From Candidatus Kaiserbacteria bacterium (GTDB lineage Bacteria > Patescibacteriota > Minisyncoccia > Phycocordibacterales > UBA2100): a DNA stretch of 48,775 nt. Where the stretch lies: NCBI GenBank assembly GCA_028286865.1, contig JAQBQU010000008.1, forward strand, positions 1-48,775, in the 5' to 3' direction. Each line of letters opens with the position of its first letter. Positions within the stretch are counted from its first letter, which is position 1. Under the pieces are notes generated by a model, which was not told the DNA's origin, did not search any database, and worked only from the letters and a program-made list of their open reading frames with translations. This document shows positions 12,363 through 20,192 of the stretch, in pieces. A program made the position numbers and the translations under genes.

Positions 12363-14027
12363 TCAACCGGCGAAAAGCACGATCATGGCTGCGAATAATC
12401 CGGCGCTCGCGATCGCAAGTGTCAGAACCGCATTGAATACGACCATCGATTGTATCGATGATTTCGCGCGCGGATTGCGGCCCATAGAAATAACCCCGTA
12501 GTTGGCGTCCGACATAAAGCTCTTGAACGCGAGCGTGAGAGTAAGGGCCGCGATCACACCCGAGAGCAGGTAGCGCACGAGCGCGCGGACCACCTGCATG
12601 TCGATGGAGCCTGAGACCCGACATGAGAGCGATGTACATGTTTGCTCCGCTGAACTTTGACCGGGCGCTGATGCGCCGATGGTCACGTTCACCTTGATCG
12701 TGCCAGATGCAAGCTTCGTACCATCCGGCGCATCGAGCACGACTCCCCCGGTTGCAAATGGCTCAGCTGCGGTCCCCACGATATGCTCGCCGTCCTTTGC
12801 GCGGCGCGCTTTCCCGGGTATCGACGATGTCGTGAGCAGGTCTCCGACTGCGATCGGTCCGTTCTCGAGGGTCACGTTCATAAGTGTAGGACCTGAGCGC
12901 GTCACCGAAATATTCGACGCCTCGTCCGGCTTGAAAACAAGCGCCGGATCTTCCGCCACGACCCCGTATGCGGCAGCATCGTTGGCACCATGTGCGAGCG
13001 TATAGAGCTTCGTATCGGGATCATACGAAATGATATCGCCGTATGCCACGGTATTTCCCGAGAATTTGACCGCGATAGCGACCGGCTGTGTGAATCCCAC
13101 CGGCTCGGATGCGGTCGGTGTTTGCGCTGACGCTGCAGCAGCGACCTGTGCTTGCGCGACCGGTAGAACAGCGACCGGCTGAGGCTCCGCGGGCTGTACA
13201 GTTGCGATCGCGGCACTCGCGGCCATTGACGGTTCTCGTGACTGAGCGAGCGGCATCGATATACGAGATGCCAGCGCAAGAGCGGAGCGGTACGAAGAAT
13301 CGATCGTGCTCTGTATGCCCACTACCGCTATTGAGGGATCTTGAGCAAATTTTCCTAAGGCTACGCTCATAGCAGCGCTTGCGGTCGAAGCGCCGCTGCT
13401 CACATGCAAGGCACTTATCTCGACGCTCGCAACACCCGCGCGCGCCGAATCATATGTCATGCGGGCGAAGACCGGGTCGAAGAGAGAATACGTGCCCAGT
13501 ACGAGGACGAGCGCAAACGCCAATGCCACTACGCGATGGATCATGTCCATCGCCGGCGTGACGACGTGCGTCGGCATGTGAGCCATGGCCTGAGCGGGTA
13601 TCTGTGCGGCCGCCTGAAGCATACCGGGCATGCGGGCCCCTTCTGAGAGCGAGGAAAGTGCACCTCCGGCCGGCTCAAGTACGCGACGGACCTGCTCGCG
13701 GGCCGCAGATACACTCGGCATGTGATCAGATTCTGCCGCGATGATATCAGCGAAGGCCTTTTGCGCCTGCACACCACGCTTTGCGTCGTATTCATTTGCT
13801 CGCTGGCGCGCAAGATCCTTGCGACGAAACTCGTTGGCGTGTTCTTGGGCAAGGATATACGCCTTGATCGATGCCACATTCACGTACCAGCCGCTTTCCT
13901 CCCGTCGCGCATCAAGTATCTTCTTTCTGCAGAGTCTCGAAAGGTAGTCGTGCGACAAATTTGTTTCCAACGCGGCACGACGAAGAGAAGCATATGTGAT
14001 CCCATCAAATTTGATCTCTTCTGACAT
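12363..14027 (-). CDS. HTH-TM membrane protein with c-subunit-like C-terminal hairpin
   Basis: 554 residues, not a named family known to me. Residues 5-60 are an excisionase-like HTH (DYLSRLCR, then GWYV) homologous to those at 15139 and 6514. A charged helix follows (QRANEYDAKR, shared with the giant protein). TM1 lies near residues 165-185. A beta-rich, Gly/Val-rich domain occupies about residues 290-450. Two closely spaced C-terminal TMs (about 483-505 and 526-552) are joined by a polar loop containing GRNPRAKSSIQ. That loop and hairpin resemble F-type c subunits, which also carry an RNP/RQP loop, and the gene sits where atpB and atpE normally precede atpF. However, the ion-binding Asp/Glu of TM2 is missing, so it cannot be an ordinary c subunit. 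It may be co-transcribed with the atp genes. Confidence 0.75.
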   Translation of the reverse strand: MSEEIKFDGITYASLRRAALETNLSHDYLSRLCRKKILDARREESGWYVNVASIKAYILAQEHANEFRRKDLARQRANEYDAKRGVQAQKAFADIIAAESDHMPSVSAAREQVRRVLEPAGGALSSLSEGARMPGMLQAAAQIPAQAMAHMPTHVVTPAMDMIHRVVALAFALVLVLGTYSLFDPVFARMTYDSARAGVASVEISALHVSSGASTASAAMSVALGKFAQDPSIAVVGIQSTIDSSYRSALALASRISMPLAQSREPSMAASAAIATVQPAEPQPVAVLPVAQAQVAAAASAQTPTASEPVGFTQPVAIAVKFSGNTVAYGDIISYDPDTKLYTLAHGANDAAAYGVVAEDPALVFKPDEASNISVTRSGPTLMNVTLENGPIAVGDLLTTSSIPGKARRAKDGEHIVGTAAEPFATGGVVLDAPDGTKLASGTIKVNVTIGASAPGQSSAEQTCTSLSCRVSGSIDMQVVRALVRYLLSGVIAALTLTLAFKSFMSDANYGVISMGRNPRAKSSIQSMVVFNAVLTLAIASAGLFAAMIVLFAG

Positions 14028-14186
14028 AGTTAAAAGGACGACTTATCTATGATAATACTAGACATTCCGACTATTTGATGTGAGATCGCTAAAACATAAT
14101 GGGGATAACAGATAGAAAACTTTTCACAGAAAAAAATCTATAAAAAAGGATCACAACTTCCGGCCGGCACCGACCAAAAAAAGAAA

Positions 14187-14207
14187 AAAGCGGCTCATCG
14201 CCGCTTT
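14187..14207 (-). terminator. Intrinsic terminator after the double-HTH membrane gene
   Basis: A perfect 8-bp GC-rich stem (AAAGCGGC/GCCGCTTT) with a 5-nt loop, followed on the minus strand by TTTTTTCTTTTTTT. It lies 17 bases beyond the stop of the gene at 14225. This is a textbook rho-independent terminator. Confidence 0.9.
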
Positions 14208-14224
14208 CTCCCGGAACTTTGTGT

Positions 14225-15139
14225 TTATTTACGCACGTAGGTCATCTCAGGAGCGACCATATTCTCTAAAACATCACCCATTCTCCCGACCGCTGCCCCC
14301 GCGCTTGCCGTAAGTGCGTTCTTGGTCACCGAATTCATGCTCTTGGTAAAGTTGAACGTGTATGTGGACTGCTTCTTAAGCGTTACAAAGCCATACGAAA
14401 GCACGATAACGAACGTAAGCGCTACCCCCGCACCAATGGCTCTAGATATAGTGATATCGGACGTTTTAGCCTTTGGTGCCACGTAAGCGACCGGTCGCTG
14501 TGGTGTCATTGTCGTCAGGCGTGGAGCTGTGCGGACCACGCGTATCGGAATATTGTATTGCTCTCTGAGCTCGTCCTGGACGGGATCAGGCTTTCTATCC
14601 ATCTTCGGCATGAGTTCACGGGTATCGGCCGTGTAATTGAAAAGCGGTGATGATGGCATCGGCGATTCAGCCGGCTTCGGCAGCATAAGCCCTACGGCCT
14701 CCGACTGAACGGCCGCGAGCATCGAGTCCTTCTGAGACTTGTGAGCCAGAAGTCCCTCGCGTTCAATGTACCAGCGGTTGCCGATCTGACGCGAGAGGAT
14801 CTTACCGCCACGCGCGAGCTGCCCGATGTAATCCTGGTTATAAGAGGTTAATTTCGCTGCTCGGGATGCCGAGATGTAATCTTTGCCGTCAAAAGAGACG
14901 ATCGAGTCGATATCAGATGCCTGCTTCGGCGCAGGTACCATCGGTTTATACTGTTCCGCGTTCTTTTGGTATGCGTTCAATGAATCGAGCGATACATACC
15001 ATAGGCCGCCGACACGCTGCGCATCAATGAGCCCGCCGCGGGCGAGTTGCCCGATATAGTCCTGTGCGTAGCCTGTTGAGACGGCCGCCTGCTTGGAGGA
15101 CATGTAGTTCTTGCCTTCGAGAAAGAGCTCATCTGCCAT
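14225..15139 (-). CDS. Membrane protein with two tandem excisionase-like HTH domains
   Basis: 304 residues. Two tandem copies of the same HTH unit (about residues 4-60 and 76-135) both contain DYIGQLARGG followed by WYV/WYI. A Pro-rich linker leads to one TM near residues 232-255 (GVALTFVIVLSYGFVTL), then about 45 residues outside. The domain layout is that of a membrane-anchored DNA-binding protein (ToxR/CadC-like in concept, not in sequence). It is homologous in the HTH to the genes at 14027 and 6514. A -10 box TATACT ends 8 bases before the ATG, and the gene ends in a strong terminator, so it is probably monocistronic. Targets are unknown. Confidence 0.78.
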   Translation of the reverse strand: MADELFLEGKNYMSSKQAAVSTGYAQDYIGQLARGGLIDAQRVGGLWYVSLDSLNAYQKNAEQYKPMVPAPKQASDIDSIVSFDGKDYISASRAAKLTSYNQDYIGQLARGGKILSRQIGNRWYIEREGLLAHKSQKDSMLAAVQSEAVGLMLPKPAESPMPSSPLFNYTADTRELMPKMDRKPDPVQDELREQYNIPIRVVRTAPRLTTMTPQRPVAYVAPKAKTSDITISRAIGAGVALTFVIVLSYGFVTLKKQSTYTFNFTKSMNSVTKNALTASAGAAVGRMGDVLENMVAPEMTYVRK

Positions 15140-15147
15140 ATGGCACC

Positions 15148-15153
15148 AGTATA
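15148..15153 (-). promoter_or_regulatory. -10 box close to the start of the double-HTH gene
   Basis: TATACT, 8 bases before the ATG at 15139. Transcription would begin within 1-2 bases of the start codon. No SD is present. Confidence 0.5.
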
Positions 15154-15171
15154 CATCCGTAAAATACCCGG

Positions 15172-15209
15172 CTCGGTGTTCCGAGATACGGATGTTGATA
15201 ACTTCTCGG
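15172..15209 (-). repeat. CTCGG/CCGAG hairpin downstream of gatB
   Basis: CTCGG-TGTT-CCGAG (15172-15185) and an alternative pairing of CCGAGA (15181-15186) with TCTCGG (15204-15209). It starts 8 bases after the gatB stop. It belongs to the same motif group as those after atpC and secA. Confidence 0.45.
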
Positions 15210-15216
15210 CTGTATT

Positions 15217-16665
15217 TTAGGAAAGTTTCTGCTTGAGAAGGTCACGCAAGATGACCGGGTCGGCCGCTCCGCGGAGTATCTTCATGCACTGACCGAGCAG
15301 GAATTGAAGCGCCGCCTCTTTACCCGCTTTATAGTCGGCGACTACCGTAGGATTCTGATCTATCACCCCTTGCACGGCACTTTCCAGCGCACCTGCGTCC
15401 TGCGTCTGCAGAAGCCCCTTCTTGGTGGCGATCGCCTCAGGATCCGCCCCCGTCGAAACTGCCTCGGCGAGAATGTCCTTGGCGGCTCTCGATGAGATCT
15501 TTTTTGAACGGATCATATCGATCAGCTTTCTGAAATGTGTAGCTGAAATACCGAAGTCGCTTTGCAAGTCCGAATCTCGAGTAAGGGTATCTCGGCCCGC
15601 ACTCACCGCGCGGTCGCGTACGATCTTAATGAGGTCGTTGGCGATGTAGTTACTGGCAAGGACCGATGCGTCAGCATCATACCCGCTTGAGACCTCGTCA
15701 AAGAAATCCCCGAAGCGGGTATCGCGCACGTAGAGATCGGCGTCGTCGGGCTTTATGGCAGCCTTGAGATAGCGTTCGCGGCGCATGTGTGGAAGTTCAG
15801 GCAATGTGGCCTGAAGTGTCTCTGCGTCGAACCCGGGAAGCTCAGAGAGCTTGAGGCTCGGGAGGTCGGGGTCCGGGAAATAACGATAGTCGGCACTTCC
15901 CTCCTTTACGCGCTGTGCGAACGTCTGCTGCTTGGCGTCATCCCAGCCGCGTGTCTCCTGTACGACGGTGCCGCCGGAGCGAAGCAGCTCCTCCTGGCGC
16001 CGTAGTTCATACCGCACCGCGCGCTCCATAACGTTGAAGGAATTGATGTTTTTGATCTCTACCTTGGTGCCCAAGGTCCCGGAATTACTGATGGAAACAT
16101 TCGCTTCGACGCGCATCTCCCCCTTCTCCATGTTGGCATTGCTCACCCCCAAGTAGCGCAGCATGAGCTGCAGTTCGCGTGCGAATTCTCCTGCCTGTTC
16201 AGCGCTGTGAATGACCGGCTCGGTCACGAGCTCCATAAGCGGAACACCGGCGCGATTGTAATCGATGAGCGTCGCCCCGGTCGCATCGTCATGGATGGAG
16301 GAAGCGGTGTCTTCTTCAAGGTGCACGCGCGTGATCTCAACACCTTTGAGAGCACCACCTGACACGAGCGGATATTCATACTGCGAGAGCTGATAGCCCT
16401 TCGGAAGGTCAGGATAAAAATAGCTCTTTCGGTCGAACTCGGTGTAATCGGCAAGACGTGAGCCAAGCGCCACCCCGACGCGCAACACACTTCGCACTGC
16501 CTCTTTATTGATGGCCGGCAGTGTGCCCGGGTGAGCCATGCAGACCTGGCAGATGTTCACATTGGGCCTCGTTTCGTCGGCATCATTGATAGAGCTGCAG
16601 AACATCTTGGTCCTGGTGCGGAGTTCCGCGTGTATCTCCAGACCGATCGTGGGTACGTATTCCAT
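15217..16665 (-). CDS. gatB: Aspartyl/glutamyl-tRNA(Asn/Gln) amidotransferase subunit B
   Basis: 482 residues. GatB phosphorylates and amidates misacylated Glu-tRNA(Gln) or Asp-tRNA(Asn) using ammonia from GatA. Family motifs are all present: PTIGLEIHAELRTRTKMFC at the N-terminus, DRKSYFYPDLPKGYQLSQY, IDYNRAGVPLMELVTEP, KVEIKNINS and DYRYFPDPDLP. The C-terminal YqeY-like tRNA-binding domain spans about residues 400-482. An upstream TTG would add 12 residues, but the ATG at 16665 begins exactly at the family start and has TGT-TAGATT 7 bases upstream, so I chose it. gatA and gatC are not adjacent. Confidence 0.95.
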   Translation of the reverse strand: MEYVPTIGLEIHAELRTRTKMFCSSINDADETRPNVNICQVCMAHPGTLPAINKEAVRSVLRVGVALGSRLADYTEFDRKSYFYPDLPKGYQLSQYEYPLVSGGALKGVEITRVHLEEDTASSIHDDATGATLIDYNRAGVPLMELVTEPVIHSAEQAGEFARELQLMLRYLGVSNANMEKGEMRVEANVSISNSGTLGTKVEIKNINSFNVMERAVRYELRRQEELLRSGGTVVQETRGWDDAKQQTFAQRVKEGSADYRYFPDPDLPSLKLSELPGFDAETLQATLPELPHMRRERYLKAAIKPDDADLYVRDTRFGDFFDEVSSGYDADASVLASNYIANDLIKIVRDRAVSAGRDTLTRDSDLQSDFGISATHFRKLIDMIRSKKISSRAAKDILAEAVSTGADPEAIATKKGLLQTQDAGALESAVQGVIDQNPTVVADYKAGKEAALQFLLGQCMKILRGAADPVILRDLLKQKLS

Positions 16666-16672
16666 TGTTGCC

Positions 16673-16681
16673 AATCTAACA
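16673..16681 (-). promoter_or_regulatory. Extended -10 promoter of gatB, leaderless spacing
   Basis: TGT followed by TAGATT, 7 bases before the gatB ATG at 16665. It decides the start over the upstream TTG, which would lie upstream of the transcription start. Confidence 0.6.
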
Positions 16682-16773
16682 ATCACAGCCTGAGAGTACA
16701 AGGATAAAGAGGCCTTAAGAAAACGGTCGGAGTATTCAAGCCGCGGCAGTACTTATTTAATCCTCACCACCTG

Positions 16774-16884
16774 ACGCGGCACGCGCCTTGGAGTTTTGGG
16801 GTCTTCGCAGGGCCGACGGGCCCGAGATCGAGGAAATTTGTAGCAACAAATTATCCGACCCCAAAACACTAAGGTGCGTCGCGT
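16774..16884. other. Three-way-junction structured element, copy 1
   Basis: Outer arms 16774-16803 and 16857-16884 pair over about 28 bp. The inner 11 bp (16793-16803 with 16857-16867) are perfect; the rest has two G-U pairs on the plus strand, one A-A mismatch and a 2-nt bulge. Inside lie two hairpins: GGGCC-GACG-GGCCC (16810-16823) and AATTTGT-AGCA-ACAAATT (16835-16852). Copy 2 at 20193 has the same 53-nt interior length, the same GACG and AGCA loops, and the same GCCCGAG after the first hairpin, but unrelated outer-stem sequence. The G-U pairs would be C-A mismatches on the minus strand, favouring plus-strand RNA or a DNA cruciform. Confidence 0.7.
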
Positions 16885-16900
16885 ATATCAATCCTCGCCT

Positions 16901-16952
16901 ATCCGAGCACATCCGAGATATCTTGCGAAATAAGCCTATCTCGGAGTCCGAG
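16901..16952 (-). repeat. CCGAGATA/TATCTCGG hairpin downstream of secA
   Basis: TCCGAGATA (16912-16920) pairs with TATCTCGGA (16937-16945) around a 16-nt loop. CTCGG-AGT-CCGAG (16940-16952) is an alternative small hairpin. It starts 7 bases after the secA stop. No U-tract. Confidence 0.5.
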
Positions 16953-16959
16953 AACGGCT

Positions 16960-19491
16960 CTAATTAACGATCTTCCACTCACCGCTCTGAAGTAACGGCT
17001 CCGCCTTCTTGAATTTCATTTCTCTTGTCTCGGTACCATTGGTGATCTGTATCTTTTCGTTGCGGTTGAAATCTGATCGCTCGACAGCGGTACCTCGGCT
17101 CGTAATATTGGAAATTGCCTGTCCGACGGCTGTATGTGTCGGATTCGGTTGGACCACGAAAGTAGGGGTGCTGGCAAGGCCTCTCACCGCACCTTTTGCC
17201 TGCTCCGCGTACGTTTCCTCGAGTGTCTGAAAAAGCTTCAATCCTTCTTTTTTGTATTCAACGAGCGGATCTCGCTGCCCGTATGCGCGCAGGTTCACGG
17301 AGCTTCGCAAATATTCCATCGCCTCGAGATGTTCCACCCAAAGAAAGTCGATGCCCTGTAGAAGAATTCGCTGTATGGTCGGATAGAAATTATCCGCCAT
17401 GCTCTTTTTCTTCTCATCAATTATTTTTTCAAGCTCTTCGTCTCCGAGCGAGATTCGCATCAGTTCCTCATCTATCGCCGCATTGCCTCCGGTGAGCAGT
17501 GCATTGCGTCGCGCGTAAATCGATTTACGTTGGATGTTGAGCACGTCATCGTATGAGAGGACGTGTTTGCGCGAATCGAAATTGAGCTCTTCGATGCGCG
17601 ACTGTGCTTTCTCGAGCGAGCGCGTGATCATTGAATTATAGATCGGCTCATCCTCAGGGATCTTGAACGTCCCCATGACCCGCTTGATCATATCCGATGC
17701 GAAGATGCGCATGAGGCTGTCTTCGAGGGATACGAAGAATTGGGTGCTGCCCGGATCCCCCTGGCGGCCTGCACGACCTCGGAGCTGGTTGTCGATGCGG
17801 CGTGCATCGTGCCGCTCGGTGCCGAGTACAAAGAGCCCGCCGAGTCCCCTCACCTCTTCATAGGCCTCCGGAGTGGCGGGATTGCCGCCGAGCTTGATGT
17901 CGACGCCGCGGCCCGCGACGTTGGTCGCGATAGTGACGGCTCCGTGACGGCCCGCCTGCGCGATCACCTCTCCTTCGCGTTCGTGATTCTTCGCGTTGAG
18001 CACCTCATGCGGGATCCCTTCCTGTTTGAAATGCGCCGAGAGGAGTTCGTTCTTTTCTACCGAGACAGTACCCACGAGGACCGGCTGGCCTTTCTGGTGC
18101 AACTCTTTCACATGACGTGCGATCGCGCGGTACTTGCCGGATTCGTTCTGAAAAATGAGGTCATCGAGGTCGGTGCGCGCGATCGCTCGGTTGGTCGGGA
18201 CGACCACGGTATTAAGCCCGTATACCTTATAGAACTCCTCCGACGAGGTGACCGCGGTGCCCGTCATACCGGCGAGCTTCGCATAGAGGCGGAAATAATT
18301 CTGGAATGTGATCGAAGCGAAGGTGCGCGACTCTTTCTGTACCTCGACACCCTCTTTGGCCTCGATAGCCTGGTGGAGGCCGTCGGACCAGCGGCGGCCC
18401 AGTTGCATGCGGCCCGTGAACTCATCGACAATGACGATGTTACCGTTATTGACCACGTAGTCCTTATCGCGCTCGTAAATAGCCTTGGCCCGCACCGCTG
18501 TTTCGAGATGATGTACGAATTTGATACCGGCATCGGTATAGATATTCTCAACACCCAGTGCACGCTCGGCCTTCTCGATGCCGGAGTCGGAGAGAACGAT
18601 CTGGCGATGCTTTTCGTCCGCCGTATAGTCGACATCCTTGGTGAGAGTGTTCGCGATGCCCGCGAACTTCTGGTAGAGCGACTCCGCGTCGGATACCGGC
18701 GCCGACACAATGAGCGGCGTACGCGCTTCGTCGATGAGGATCGAGTCGATCTCGTCGACGATCGCGAAGTTATAGCCGCCGTTATCCGGCAAGCGCTGGC
18801 GAAGGAGCCCCGGCGAGTATTCAAGGTTGTCGCGTAGATAGTCGAAGCCGAACTCATTATTGGTACCGTATGTGATGTCGGCCGCATAGGCCTCGCGACG
18901 CGAAACGTCGCGGAGGAAGTCCTGCTCCACTTTGAAGCTTCCGACCGAGTCGACCTCGGCCTCTTCCTCTTTGCGGACGTCTGCGGGCACCTGTGTCGGA
19001 TCGTATATAAATGATGCTTCGTGATTGATGATACCGACCGAGATACCGAGCGCATCGTAGATCTGCCCCATCCAGACCGCATCGCGGCGGGAGAGATAAT
19101 CATTGACCGTGACCACGTGCACGCCCTTTCCGGTCAGGGCATTGAGATATGCCGGAAGCGTCGCAACGAGCGTCTTGCCTTCACCGGTGCGCATCTCTGC
19201 GATGTCGCCCTGGTGCAGGATCATGCCGCCGATGAGCTGCACATCGAAATGTCTCTGCCCGAGCGTGCGCCTTGATGCTTCGCGCACCACCGCGAAGGCC
19301 TCCGCGGCCAAAGAATCAAGTGACTCACCCTTTTCAAGACGAGAACGGAATTCAACGGTCTTAGCCTTCAATTCCTCATCGGAAAGGGCCAGCATGGCCG
19401 GTTCGAGGGCATTGACCGGTTCGACGATCTTCTGCGCGCGGGTGAGCGCGGCCGTATTCTCGTCGCCGAACAGATTCTTCAGGAATGACAT
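16960..19491 (-). CDS. secA: Preprotein translocase ATPase SecA
   Basis: 843 residues. SecA is the motor that drives unfolded preproteins through SecYEG. Motifs: MRTGEGKTLVATLPAYL (Walker A), DEIDSILIDEARTPLIVS (Walker B region), GMTGTA, ATNVAGRGVDIKLGG and QLRGRAGRQGDPGSTQFFVS (second RecA fold). The C-terminal zinc/SecB-binding tail is absent; the protein ends in EPLLQSGEWKIVN. Compared with E. coli SecA there is an acidic insertion of roughly 40 residues before REAYAADITYGTNNEFGFDY (about residues 155-195). TAGGAT ends 6 bases before the ATG and could serve as a -10 box or as a weak SD. Confidence 0.97.
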   Translation of the reverse strand: MSFLKNLFGDENTAALTRAQKIVEPVNALEPAMLALSDEELKAKTVEFRSRLEKGESLDSLAAEAFAVVREASRRTLGQRHFDVQLIGGMILHQGDIAEMRTGEGKTLVATLPAYLNALTGKGVHVVTVNDYLSRRDAVWMGQIYDALGISVGIINHEASFIYDPTQVPADVRKEEEAEVDSVGSFKVEQDFLRDVSRREAYAADITYGTNNEFGFDYLRDNLEYSPGLLRQRLPDNGGYNFAIVDEIDSILIDEARTPLIVSAPVSDAESLYQKFAGIANTLTKDVDYTADEKHRQIVLSDSGIEKAERALGVENIYTDAGIKFVHHLETAVRAKAIYERDKDYVVNNGNIVIVDEFTGRMQLGRRWSDGLHQAIEAKEGVEVQKESRTFASITFQNYFRLYAKLAGMTGTAVTSSEEFYKVYGLNTVVVPTNRAIARTDLDDLIFQNESGKYRAIARHVKELHQKGQPVLVGTVSVEKNELLSAHFKQEGIPHEVLNAKNHEREGEVIAQAGRHGAVTIATNVAGRGVDIKLGGNPATPEAYEEVRGLGGLFVLGTERHDARRIDNQLRGRAGRQGDPGSTQFFVSLEDSLMRIFASDMIKRVMGTFKIPEDEPIYNSMITRSLEKAQSRIEELNFDSRKHVLSYDDVLNIQRKSIYARRNALLTGGNAAIDEELMRISLGDEELEKIIDEKKKSMADNFYPTIQRILLQGIDFLWVEHLEAMEYLRSSVNLRAYGQRDPLVEYKKEGLKLFQTLEETYAEQAKGAVRGLASTPTFVVQPNPTHTAVGQAISNITSRGTAVERSDFNRNEKIQITNGTETREMKFKKAEPLLQSGEWKIVN

Positions 19492-19497
19492 CTGGAT

Positions 19498-19503
19498 ATC
19501 CTA
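19498..19503 (-). promoter_or_regulatory. Possible -10 box (or SD-like) before secA
   Basis: TAGGAT, 6 bases before the secA ATG. It fits the TANNNT spacing seen elsewhere, but it also contains AGGA and so could be an SD. Confidence 0.35.
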
Positions 19504-19557
19504 CCTCAAAACGAGTATTCGCGCGACGGAAACGGTGTCCGCGCGCGACGTACAAAA

Positions 19558-19588
19558 GCAAAAGGCCCCTCCTTTCGGAGAGGCCTTT
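19558..19588 (-). terminator. Intrinsic terminator after the Lys-rich microprotein gene
   Basis: A 12-bp stem (19561-19572 with 19577-19588, one G-U pair) with a GAAA tetraloop on the minus strand, followed by TGCTTTTG. It lies 8 bases beyond the stop of the gene at 19596 and separates that gene from secA. Confidence 0.85.
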
Positions 19589-19595
19589 GTGCGGA

Positions 19596-19667
19596 CTATC
19601 GGCGCTTCTTAGTCGCCTTCTTTGCCTTCTTCTTTGAAGTCTTCTTTGCCTTTTTTGCCTTTGCCAT
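19596..19667 (-). CDS. 23-residue Lys-rich basic microprotein
   Basis: ATG at 19665-19667, TAG at 19596-19598. The peptide is MAKAKKAKKTSKK followed by KAKKATKKRR, with 14 Lys/Arg of 23 residues and no acidic residue. Composition resembles histone H1 tails, so nucleic-acid or ribosome binding is possible; I do not recognise it as a named small ribosomal protein. Support for being real: a dedicated intrinsic terminator starts right after the stop, and the AT-rich upstream region could carry a promoter. No SD is seen. It is too short for statistical confidence. Confidence 0.55.
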   Translation of the reverse strand: MAKAKKAKKTSKKKAKKATKKRR

Positions 19668-19885
19668 AGAATGTAAATTTTGCTTTGAGTATTAAACTCG
19701 ACCCGCTCCGAAGAAAATATATCTTCAATGCGTTTTATGAATTATTACACCGATGTATGCGAAGTGTGTGAAATAAAAAAATATATGTGGATAACTTCGT
19801 GAAAATATTTTTCAATAATTTTTCGCATTGTATGAATACTTATTCACGTATTTAGTGACGAGCGAGCAAATTCCTTGTTCATACT

Positions 19886-19976
19886 CATAAAAATAAAAAG
19901 GCGCAGTGCGGAGGACGGGTGCGAGCTCCAAAAAGTGAAAGTCTTATGTGAGTGCCGCCGCCCTCCGCGCTACGTC
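19886..19976 (-). terminator. Terminator-like stem and U-tract of the candidate RNA
   Basis: A 19-position stem (19958-19976 with 19900-19918, two mismatches, two G-U) with a 39-nt loop, followed on the minus strand by CTTTTTATTTTTATG. The stem base plus U-rich tail fits intrinsic termination; the large loop is unusual. Confidence 0.55.
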
Positions 19977-20125
19977 CTTTGCTACGCGAAAACCTGCAAT
20001 AAGGGTAGCACTGGAGAGATGTTTGGCAACCGTAGGAGGTGATCGGGAGGTCCGAAAACTGAATACCACCCTTTCGGGTGGTATTTCAGGACTTTCATTT
20101 GGAAGCGCAACTTGATTGCACTCAC
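19886..20125 (-). ncRNA. Candidate pseudoknotted non-coding RNA, about 240 nt
   Basis: Read on the minus strand. Helix A: GTGAGTGC (20118-20125) pairs with GCACTCAC (19948-19955). Helix B: TGAAAGTC (20090-20097) pairs with GACTTTCA (19936-19943). The order A-B-A'-B' is a pseudoknot. A 13-bp GAAA-capped hairpin (20059-20089) abuts helix B. A 19-position stem (19958-19976 with 19900-19918; 15 Watson-Crick and 2 G-U pairs) encloses A' and B' and is followed by CTTTTTATTTTT, a terminator-like end. A promoter predicts transcription start at about 20125, the first base of helix A. It does not match tmRNA, RNase P, SRP or 6S features that I know. Confidence 0.6.
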
Positions 20126-20131
20126 CCGGAT

Positions 20132-20160
20132 ATTTTACATGTGTGAGCCATAACATACAA
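20132..20160 (-). promoter_or_regulatory. Promoter of the candidate RNA
   Basis: -35 TTGTAT (20155-20160), 17-bp spacer, -10 TAAAAT (20132-20137) on the minus strand. Start predicted near 20125. Confidence 0.6.
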
Positions 20161-20192
20161 GCGAGCCAGAGGTGTTTCCGATGAAAGCGAGT

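Larger units (their letters stand above)
16666..16959. other. secA-gatB intergenic region
   Basis: 294 bases without a gene. It holds the gatB -10 box (16673-16681), a strongly structured three-way-junction element (16774-16884) and the CCGAGA hairpin after secA (16901-16952). The stretch 16690-16770 shows nothing recognisable. Confidence 0.7.

Noticed and set aside
14028..14224. Origin of replication at the near DnaA box (14100-14108)
   Set aside because: Only one imperfect box, and no AT-rich unwinding region with repeats or replication genes beside it.
19944..20156. 70-codon minus-strand ORF (MLWLTHVKYPGECN start)
   Set aside because: Its ATG lies upstream of the predicted transcription start and it runs through the helices of the candidate RNA. 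Its Arg/Ala/Pro-rich composition looks like translated structured RNA. Kept as ncRNA instead.
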